From: Neckera pumila
Lineage: Eukaryota; Streptophyta; Bryopsida; Hypnales; Neckeraceae
Direction of reading: 5' to 3'
Assembly (NCBI GenBank): GCA_963969595.1
Contig: OZ018408.1
Coordinates: 38,874,108-38,938,107, forward strand
DNA: 64,000 nucleotides
The position numbers and the translations under genes were made by a program. Positions 55,000-64,000 of this stretch are shown here, one piece after another (position 1 is the first letter of the stretch; the number at the start of each line of letters is the position of its first letter). A model generated the notes under the pieces. It did no database searches and was not told the origin of the DNA. It saw only the letters and a list, made by a program, of their open reading frames with translations.

Positions 55000-57900
55000 C
55001 AGTAAGCCCGTCCGCCTGTTAACTTAAATCCAACACTGGCTCGTCCAGAATACCAAAACGTACGGAAACAATCCCTTTTTCTATCAGAAAACACTCACTG
55101 AAACAGGCACAACATCCGATTCAGTTAGAGAACAAGTGACCGCACGGCAGGAGACGCGAGGCACGAAGACAAAAAAAACAGGGGAACAAAGCGGAAACAC
55201 TCGGTCACATAGTTGGCGACACTGACAGGAAGGAGAAGGAAAAGGGTTTCATTCAATTTTATTCGTTCATCCGAAGATTTTATTCGATTTTATTCATTCA
55301 TCCTTAAGTTTCGCTTGACTTTATTCATCCATACGGATGTTTTGTTTTGTTTTCTTTCAGCTGTTCATCCGGAAGTCTCCGTCTATTTGTTCATCCGTAC
55401 AGTCACCAGGATCGAAACCATTTTCCCATTCACACTGCGAGAATACTGAAATACCGGTACTCAGGTGCCGAAATTGAATTTCTACGTCAGATTCTTAGGG
55501 CCCATGTCACCTCACACCATTCACAAGATGACACTCTTTTTCAAAATTTTTTTTTTGCCAAATCTGACCTTCACGTAGGGTATTTGAAGGGACCAAGCAA
55601 GGAAAATTTGTAAAAGAGAGCGGATATATCAACCCCTAATAAATGTTGCTTGGAATGATTTACATCTCGTGCATCAGAAAGAAGATTTACCTTTTTACAA
55701 GTTAGCAAAATTTTTGGCAAATGGATTGAAAAAAACATTTGGCAATTCTTGATCTTCATGAAAAGAATTTCTTGACCTTCATAAAAAAATCTTGACATTC
55801 ACAAAAAAAATTCTTGACCTTCACAAAAAAAGTTTGAAAATCACTTGCAAATTCTTTCTTGGTAGTTGGTCCATTTGGGATCAAATCAAGACATTTTTTG
55901 GGCTTTGTAGTGCTATATTGCACTAGAAAAAAATAATTTTGCCAAAAATGACAAAAATCATGAAGCTTTTAATTTAAAAAGTTCAAATTAAAAAAAACTC
56001 TTGGATAAAATCATCAGATTGCGGATGAAAACATAATTATAGAAATGTTATATGTGCTAATGTGATAATTTCTATCCAATATGTGAATGAATGTTTAAAT
56101 TTGGAACACTTCTATAACATTTTATATATCTAATCATTTTGGCACTTTATAAAAATAAATAAAAAAAGCCTTGGGTTGAATATAGAACATTCTTTACAAT
56201 GCCTTTCTCTCCATATGAACTTCATAACATTCTAAAACAAAGATCATGGATCCTCCAAAAATTGGAGATGTTCCAAGATTAATCTTTAATTGTCCAACCG
56301 CCCATATATGGTCGATCCAAAATTTTAGGCTTGTTTTGGTGTGGGTAGTTAAATTCCTTTGACCGTTTTAAACTTTTCACAAGCAATATTTGAAGGTTAA
56401 CTATTGAAAGCTTTTCTTTTTCACTGAAAAAGCTAGATATTTGAGAGGTCCTCAAAGGCATGTATGATCAATCCATTAGTGGAAGTGTAAAGCTTGCCAA
56501 TTTTACTTGATTTCCCGACTTTGAGCACAACTTGCCAGTTTCACTTGATTTGAGATCTAAAAAATTGTATATATCCATTTGCTTTGAAAATGGTCCCTAT
56601 GCAAAGAATAAAGTGTGTTCATGATTTTCACCTTTGAAAATTTAAACATGCAAGTGTTGATTTGGAGTTATTTGCGGTTTCTACTTTTAAAAAAAATTCA
56701 TTTCAACAATTGCAAGGTGGATTGAGTAATGAATTTGATAGCTTTCTATATGAAATTAAGTTTTAGAAAATGGATTTTAGCATGCTAATACAAAATGTAG
56801 TTGTTCATGTCACCTTTAATCTCAAAAATAATTTATATGTAAATATCAAAAACATTGTGGGGAGCTAGAACATTGTGGGGAGCAATATACTAAAATTAGA
56901 GAATATACATTTTTCTTGTTATAATCTCTCAACTTCTATGAAATTTTGCACTAAAAATTGGTATTTTAATAAGCTCTTTAAATATCTATAGGGTTAGATT
57001 TTGAAAAAAACAAAAAACTCATTGGGGATAATTATAAGCCCATGCTCTTTTTTCATAGTCAAAATATACTTGGAAAGGCTTGGTCGTTTACAAGTTAAAG
57101 GCTTACGGGGCAAAGGCTAACCAAAAAGAATTGTCCCCTCTATGAGCCACAAAACAAAATCCATTTCACCTCATCTTCTGCAAGATACTTAGGTTTCCAT
57201 CACATTAATAGGGATCCTTGAATAATTGGTGAAGGATGTTATATTCATCCATGTTCAAGTTGCATGATACTATTCTATCATCACCAAGTCCTTACTAATA
57301 TAGATGAATTTTGTCCTTGTATTGTAAATTGCTACGTACATTTATTCAAGCACTAGGCAACTATGCTAGACAAGTCTAAAGGAATTACTTCCTTGAAGCT
57401 TGGAGTTTTCATAGTGTGATGATATCTTTAGTTTTTAGAGGTATTCCAACTTAATATAAATTAATTAGATATTACTAATTGATTTTTTTGCAATAATTAA
57501 AGGAAAATGACCAATTAATATGCCTAAGATGATATGAAAGTAGTAAGAGATGATCTTCACTATGGAAATAACATTCTACATTGCTCCCATGGTTTGGCAT
57601 GCTACTCTTCATAATGAGACTCTACTTTTATGTTGCCTAGTTCATAATGTTGAAAAGAAAAAATTATGAGATGTAATTATAATTACTATTTAGTAGAAAG
57701 AATATGTATAATCTCCCATTCCTACACTTATAAATTTCATAAGAGCAATTTTCACTTGAGATTCGATATTGAAAGTATCTTTTTGGTTAGTATGGCTAAT
57801 GTGACCTCATGATACTTTGTATATATATTAAAATGCTTCTAAATGCTAGTAATGTTTGAAAAAGGAAATTATTGCTTATTTTATATGTGGGGCTAACCTC

Positions 57901-59021
57901 AAATTCTTCTATTGCAATATGTAGGACAATTTTATACTTCTTCATGAAAATCACTAGAGAATGAATTTGAATGTATGCAACACAATTTGGCAATGCAAGA
58001 TACATACAATCCCAATGTATGGTTTGACAATCAATGTAGGATAGTTCATAGATAAAATGATAAATATGTTGAAACTCATGTGTTAGCAACAGATTACAAA
58101 GTTCACATTAGAAGCAACAAAATGATGACATAATCTCCACAATATGGTGATATTTTGCCCCATTAAGAATCTACACTTGTATATTCATCAACCTTCTTTA
58201 AATGCACAATTTTGTTTGCCACTTCTACAAAAATGAGCTCCATCGATGTTATGGTGCAGATAATTGACAATCTCAAAAAGACATAATATTTATGTGCTTT
58301 AGAGTTTAAACCTTTGGTCTTTTAAGACATAGTCTATAATACTCATATTTTTAGGGCATTTATAAATTTACTACATTTGTATTTTGAAAATGTAATAACC
58401 TGAAAGTTAAAATAATTATCAATTATTTAATTTAGAGTTATTTAGAATTTTACTTATATGAATAAGATTTTGAAAAATATCTTTTTGTCTTTGTATCCTG
58501 AAAATACTCATAACATTGTAAAGCCATTATTTTCCCTCCCTCGTGGGTCCCACAGTTCCAGATTTGTGGGGGTCTTAAGTTATACTCTGTAATCAATTTT
58601 AGTCATAGGTTGCAAGAATAAACTTGATTTAATTAGTCAGTCATCAGGAACTTCAAGGCATGTGAATACGGTGTCATGATGGTGCATTGAAATGCTATAA
58701 AATAATTTGGTACCAACCTCTATGCCAACTCAGTATCAAAGTGATTGGATAAAATGAAACTGAAATGACCTTTGTTGTCAAGAATGTGGCTTCTAGTATC
58801 AAAATGGTGCCAAAAAAATCTGGCACAACTTTTCTAATGATGGATATTATTGAGGTGTTATAAATTGTTGGAAATGCGACAAAGAGCCCTTTCAATAATC
58901 AATACTAGTGAATAATGTTATGCCATGATACAAACACCAATAGAGATGCCTTTATGAGCTGACACTATACTAGTAAATCTACTTTTTGGAATTTCTTGTA
59001 AACTAAGGACTATGCCTTTTT
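55000..59021. other. SERF leader followed by AT-rich desert
   Basis: 55000-55480 is moderately GC-rich and probably holds the SERF promoter and 5' UTR. 55480-59021 is AT-rich with no supported gene. A TCTTGACATTCACAAAAA-type motif is repeated several times at 55755-55850. Confidence 0.45.
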
Positions 59022-59936
59022 TTAATCCTTAAAGGATCATAGTCCCCTTGGAGGACAAATTGGATTTTGGGCAAGTCCCTATGGTCTCAATTTTTATCAT
59101 GGTTTTTTGAAGCTTCTTTTAAGAAAGAAAAATACATTAGTTTTTGGATATATAATTCAATTGGTGCTCAGGAGCAAAAGTTATGTGAAATAAGCTCAAA
59201 ACAAGGGAGACTAGGCAACAAAAAAATCCACAAAAATTTGAATTAATTTTTTTTCTTACAGCTTATATTTTTGTCAACATGGATAGCTTTTATTCATTCC
59301 ATTTTGATAGGAGATGTGAAAGTTATGGAGCAACTTGTTTTTCAGGCAATCATAGCAACTTTTTGAGAAAATAATGTATTGGATTTTTATTTTTGAACTA
59401 AATTTTAATAATTTTTCAAAAAAAAAGTTCCACATGGTTTAGTTTGCTTGCTAGAACAATCTCACCATTGGAATTAGTGCCTTTCAATCCCATCTTAGAG
59501 ATATGAATAATTTAGATTTTCCTTCTATCTCGTACCTACTTCTATTTAACTATTTTTTTAAGAATGAAAATAAAAAAAGAATCTTAAATTTTTTTCCGTA
59601 AACTCTTGACTCAATTTCCCAACATAAAGATTTAAACCTTAATACTTTGTAGTGCAAAAAATTTAAGTTAAGAAGGTTCAAAGTCAAATAATCTAGTCAC
59701 ACAAGGTGCAAAAAAAAATTTGTTTTCTCCACTTTGAATGCAAATACCTTACAATTTGTGTAGTCAAAATTTTTGAAATTTATTTCACACATTTTCATAC
59801 TAATATAGATGTAAGATCCTATAGTTAGATGTGCAAAAAAAATAGTTTTCAAATCTTTTACTCTTTGCAATAGAAATAGCAGTTTTGAGTGTTTTTGACA
59901 AAAAAAAAAGGCCATGGTTCTATAGGCTGGGGATAA
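59022..59936. mobile_element. Decayed ~0.9-kb TTAA-family transposon
   Basis: Starts TTAATCCTTAAAGGATCATA at 59022 and ends GGCCATGGTTCTATAGGCTGG-like then ATAA at 59936. The interior is collinear with 11665-12684 (TTGGAGGACAAATTGGATTTTGG, AAAAGTTCCACATGGTTTAG, GAATGCAAATACC blocks). The right TTAA has mutated to ATAA. Confidence 0.6.
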
Positions 59937-60455
59937 GTTGGCAAGTTTCAGCCAAAATCTTACTGCATTTTAGAAATAGCTAGTTAGCTATCTTAGCACC
60001 AGCCCTTCTTTTTTGGTTTTTGAAAAAGTGCCAGGATGGCAATCACTTCAAATTTGGTGAAGCATTTTATTTCTTCGTACATCCATCTTTCGAACCATAA
60101 AATACTTTTCAATCAAATTTATGCACTTTTTCATCTAAATTTGTCAATTTCATCCATATTTTAAATTGGATTGAAACTTTTCTAGCGAAAAAAGATTACT
60201 TTTTTTTGGCGAAAAAAAGATTTTCACTATGAAATGGTGCTTTCTGGCTCCATTTCGCCCAAAAAAAGGGCTGCTTAGCACCCAAATATTGATCTTTAAG
60301 AAAGGAGTAAATACCCAAAACTCTGTCAAAAATATATTGAATTCATGAATATGTGAATAAAAGTTACTAATAATAGACAATTTCATGGATGAATATATAC
60401 TTACGAATGAGTATCTATTTTTTCTTTTCCCTGATTGCGCGTGCATTCCAGCAAC

Positions 60456-60617
60456 ATGCCGCTCTACCAAGAAGAAAACAAAAAGAAAGGCCGCATCAAC
60501 AACTTGACATATGCATCCGAGAGTGCGCTTGCCAAAATTATCGCAGCAGCTGGCGCAGACTCATTCCTTTGCAGAGTGGTGAAGGGATCACTTCAATACG
60601 CCTTAGCCAAAGCCTAG
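60456..60617 (+). CDS. Putative small protein, unknown
   Basis: A 53-codon ORF starts MPLYQEENKKKGRINNLTYA and ends GSLQYALAKA. It has GC-rich third positions unlike the adjoining AT-rich DNA, and a possible splice acceptor (TTCCAG) just before the ATG. I do not recognise it. It may be a real small protein, an exon of a larger gene, or chance. Confidence 0.3.
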   Translation: MPLYQEENKKKGRINNLTYASESALAKIIAAAGADSFLCRVVKGSLQYALAKA

Positions 60618-60629
60618 GGATCAACATAT

Positions 60630-61180
60630 AACTCAGAAGAGAGGACGATGCTCGCAGCAAGGCGCACGCACCACGACGCAACAAGAACTATGGGGATTGC
60701 CTTTTGTTTCAATTCCGGACTGAGACAATATTGAAATTCGAAAGGATTAGTGAAACTGGACGATGTTTAAAAGATCGAGAAAGTACTTAAGTCGACCAAC
60801 TCTACTATTCCTCCACACAAAAATGATAAGAATTTCGCATAGGATGTGTTATTGAGGTGATTGTCAGGATCGAGAATTGTTAAGGTCTCACTGCGAACTT
60901 TACAAACAAGCGCGCGACAGAGGAGAGCTCCATAGCCAAGGCTTAGTTGTAGTCAAGCGAGAGGAGGATACTCGCAAGAACTGTTTAAGCCTCAGCGTAA
61001 TGTGAACCACTGAGAAGGACTTTTCAATATATTCGAGAGACGAATTTTGAACCGAAATGAAGGATTAGTGAAACTGGACGAGGTTGCCAGATCGAGCGAT
61101 TACTTGTATCGATCAACGCTGTAATTCGTGCAAATAATAATGAAATTAGTGTTGCCGAGGATATCTTGAGGTTGTTGGTG
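60630..61180 (+). repeat. Diverged ~300-bp tandem repeat
   Basis: Segments ~60635-60880 and ~60940-61180 share in order AGGACGATGCTCGCA / AGGAGGATACTCGCA, RAAGGATTAGTGAAACTGGA and TGATTGTCAGG-like or GAGGTTGTTGG-like ends. Between the matches they have diverged strongly. They lie between the small ORF and the receptor gene. Confidence 0.55.
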
Positions 61181-62586
61181 CACAGAATTGGTTATGTATA
61201 AATGCGTAATTTTCAAACTAGAGACTGCTACAGTAACGAACGCGATGCCGTACCATCTTCCGGAAGAGATTTGGAAGGCGAGATTGAGTACGGTCGGAGC
61301 CAGCTTGCAGGCATGCCTGATTGTAACAGTGATTGCAATTTGCGAGACAAAATCATATGAAGGATCTCAATTCTTATTTTTTTCCATGTGCTCGGCAATC
61401 ATTTGTGACTGTCCGGGACCACAGAGGCGCTTTCGTCACGTTACAACAGGGGTGGTTGCTGGAGGGTGGCTCATTCTTCGAGTGGCTGAGATTGTAGGTC
61501 TCGATGTGCAGGCATCCGACATGACTCGCGCTTTCGTCATAGATTTTGAGACGTCATGGAATCCGTTGATGCGACTAGGATGAGAAAATTTTCTGCTCCT
61601 GAGGTCGTCTTGCAGGAGACATAGTCAATCAGTGGCCCCACTGATTTGCCTGCCTGTTGCGCCTTTGCCATTCTTGGCTTGTGCTCTCTTCCTCGCACGG
61701 CCGGCTTCTGGCCGAATCCTGCGAAGCAAGTTTCAAACCTCTGGTGCACCATTTCCTTCTCGCTTCTTCTGTTTAGCTGTGTCTAACAATGCCGGGAGCC
61801 AGAAATTTTTTTAGAGAACAACTTTGATATTTTTCCATCTAAAGGTACTTCCTACATTTCCAAAGTATCGGCTGCCGCATGCGTACCCGAGCCTGCTTCT
61901 TTTTACGCTTTTCTTGTTTTGTTTCCCTGAAATCGCTCCTTAAGTTGGTGCGATGGAAAGTAGGACGTCTTTGCATAATCGAAGTATCATCTTGAGAGTC
62001 TTGTAGAGAGTGTCACCTGCTTGTGAAACGTTTCTCTGCCACGCATGTCAGGTATGGATGTTGAAATTTGACGCACAGCTTACAAAGTGAGAATGTCAGT
62101 TTGTGCGCATCGCCGTCGTGGTGTTTCTTCCTTTTCTTGGAACAGATAATACTCCAAAGAACACCTTCTTGTGAGGTTTCTATGGTTGTAGGAGTCTGCA
62201 GCTCAATGTGTTAGTAGGTCACTCGTGATAGTAGTTCGGCACGAACAACTTTTATCTTGTTTAGCTGGATTCATCTTGGGTTGGTCTTATCCTCTCTTTG
62301 GCTCTCAACTTTGTATATATCTCGTCTTGGTTGCACAGTAATTGCACGATAGTAAGGGCGCCAATCTTGAAGAAGATAACAAATTGGGGAGCACTTACAC
62401 TGTTTCGGTGTCTCGTTTTCAGATTGAAGGATCGAGGTACACGATGTTGACAGGAAACCATCCAAATTGACTAGAGAAGCTCGACATCTATGTATCTCCT
62501 GGAAGAATCAATGTCAGGGCTTTGTTGACCACGAACAGAATTTTCAGATCTCCTCACTAGGCGTAGCTCCCAAAAGGTCCATTGCG
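61181..62586. other. Upstream region of the receptor gene
   Basis: This GC-richer DNA is probably promoter and 5' leader of the gene starting at 62587. A 131-codon ORF (61188-61583) is open but has no recognised domain and poor start context, so I do not call it. Confidence 0.4.
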
Positions 62587-64000
62587 ATGGCAAGAAAAGA
62601 AAACTATGCGGTGGCTCTTCTTTTTGCCGTTTTGTGCATGTGCTTGAAAGATGCCGAATCACAGAATGTAACTTATACGCTAGGTTTTCTGGCGCCTTCA
62701 CCAGATTCCGTCATTCCTTCCAGCCTGGCCATGGAATGGTGAGCCCTACCTTTGGTATATCAAAATCAAGAATCATGCAGGATAGTGACTATTAAAAATG
62801 ACTAATATTGGTGTCATCGCCTTCTTACAGAGCTCATTCCAATCCTGTTTTCAATTTTCATTCAGAACTTGCAACATTCAGATCTTGTCTGTGTTGGTGT
62901 TTGTCAGGAACTCAGCATTCGAAGTGGCTCTACATGTTCTAAACTCAGAAAACAGATCGTATCAGCTTATCGGCAGTCGGCAAGACACTGAATGTGACTG
63001 GCAACGTGGGACGCATGCTGCTGAAAACCTTCTCCGGCCATTAATGGTTCCTCCTTTGATTGGTGCAGTTGGCCCTGCTTGCACTGATGCAGCTATGTCA
63101 GCTGGAAGAGTTTTTATGGAAAAAAATTATCCGATTATTTCATTTGCTGCCACTTCCGAAAGCCTCTCAAATCGAGGAAACTACCCAACATTTTTCCGCA
63201 CAGTGTAAGATTCCTAGATTACTGATACATGGTCAATCTTTGTGTCAAGAATAGTTTATGGTTTGCTCTCAGTTGTAGAATTGCGATATTTAGCTTTGTG
63301 GTACCAACTTATCAGTGTCGTAGCGCTCCTTGAACGTGGAGATGAGCCCTACGTGATTTGCTGGATCTTAATTTAATTGGATTTGAGCGGAACGTGTATC
63401 AATTGACTGAACGTTTTTTACTTTGAAATTCTGATGAACGTGACCTTGTTTAATTGTCGCAGTTTTAGCGACAGGTATCAGGCAGCGGCCATAGCAGCTA
63501 GTGTGAGTGCCTTACAATTCTGTTTTTTGATATTTAGGGGTCGTGGTATTCCCGTTTTCACTGAAACGTTGGGTATCTATAGGTGTAACTTGAGATTTGT
63601 TCATCAATACTAATTCATAGCCCAGGTCACAATAGGTTCTCAGGTATGTGTAGAGCGTTCTGCGCTAGTCTGCCGTATTCATAGCAAAGTCATACTATTT
63701 TAGTATGCTTCAGTTGGAGATTAGTTCCAAAATATTAGACATCTTTCTTCTATTTCAATGTCTAGCTTGTCAGCACTATCTTATGATGCACTTAGATGAT
63801 TTGAACTCAGGTGGCAAAGTTGAAGATCAAGCATCTCACGGTGTTGACAACTCAGCAGTACTACAGCATCAATCTGGCCTCAAACATAGTTGAGGTTTGT
63901 ACCTCCCACATGATATTGTGTGCTGATCTATCTGAGCCCTGGTTCATGGGATTCACGTTCTCACTCGGGAGATAAAAGTATAGGAGTAGGTCGTGGACGT
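62587..64000 (+). CDS. Receptor with ANF/periplasmic-binding ligand domain (5' part; runs off the window)
   Basis: Exons so far join(62587..62738, 62908..63204, 63463..63502, 63811..63894, continues), in phase. The ATG at 62587 opens a signal peptide (hydrophobic VALLFAVLCMCL, then cleavage near AES-Q). The mature part begins NVTYTLGFLAPSP, then EWNSAFEVALHVLN, PPLIGAVGPACTDAAMSAGR, YPIISFAATSESLSNRGNYP, TFFRTVFSDRYQAAAIA and KHLTVLTTQQYYSINLA. This is the class-C receptor ligand-binding (ANF_receptor) fold, found in plant glutamate receptor-like channels, GABA-B-type GPCRs and natriuretic-peptide-type cyclases. The C-terminal module that would decide among these is outside the window. The GPACTxAAMSAGxV and SFAATSxxLSNRxxYPTFFRT wording is closer in my reading to GABA-B or cyclase ectodomains than to angiosperm GLRs. 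Confidence 0.8.

Noticed and set aside
61188..61583. 131-aa ORF upstream of the receptor gene
   Set aside because: No domain, poor start context, no splice partner; likely promoter or leader DNA.

Overview
This window is nuclear DNA from a streptophyte: a green plant or close algal relative, most likely one that makes motile sperm (bryophyte, lycophyte, fern or charophycean alga). The evidence is a plant-type 14-3-3 protein, a plant-type adenosine kinase, a plastid-targeted DUF2358 protein, an SSNA1/DIP13 basal-body protein, many short GT-AG introns, and plant transposon classes (CACTA, and a TA-flanked element with CTCCCTCCGT termini). No species can be named from the sequence alone.

Layout. 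The first ~26 kb are strongly AT-rich and packed with transposons. They carry only two genes I could rebuild, both AT-rich and both on the minus strand: 14-3-3 (213-1471) and SSNA1/DIP13 (13617-14686). From ~26.8 kb on the gene islands are richer in GC: DUF2358 (26879-29456,+), DNA primase small subunit (33709-38347,+), kinetochore SPC24 (39884-42149,-), adenosine kinase (44762-48388,-), SERF/4F5 (54811-54999,-) and the 5' end of an ANF-domain receptor (62587 to the window edge,+). AT-rich repeat deserts lie between them. Primase and SPC24 converge tail to tail. I see no operons or functional gene cluster.

Mobile DNA. The dominant signal is a set of elements bounded by TTAA with termini related to CCCCTAAA or CCCCTCAC: 1721-1992, 6271-6986, 7329-11539, 11665-12684, 17442-23396, 31825-32749, 59022-59936 and others. 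One of them (6271-6986) interrupts an older repeat at a TTAA, and related uninterrupted repeats elsewhere in the window show the empty site. That supports a TTAA target duplication, as in the piggyBac superfamily. A second lineage is CACTA (17736-20997 with 3-bp ATG duplications; probably 4050-5349). Between 17001 and 23796 several layers are nested: old TTAA repeat, then TTAA element, then CACTA, then fold-back, MITE, microsatellite and tRNA-like pieces.

Most notable gene-level observations. (1) SPC24 carries a ~230-bp tandem duplication of its first coding exon whose copies both begin at AG|GT, which looks like intron birth by duplication. (2) One SPC24 intron fits only as ATAAGT...AC, a rare AT-AC intron, if the reading frame is kept. 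(3) A ~230-bp tandem duplication lies just upstream of the primase gene. Exon borders were read by eye from splice consensus and frame; for all multi-exon genes except the SPC24 N-terminus the phases add up.
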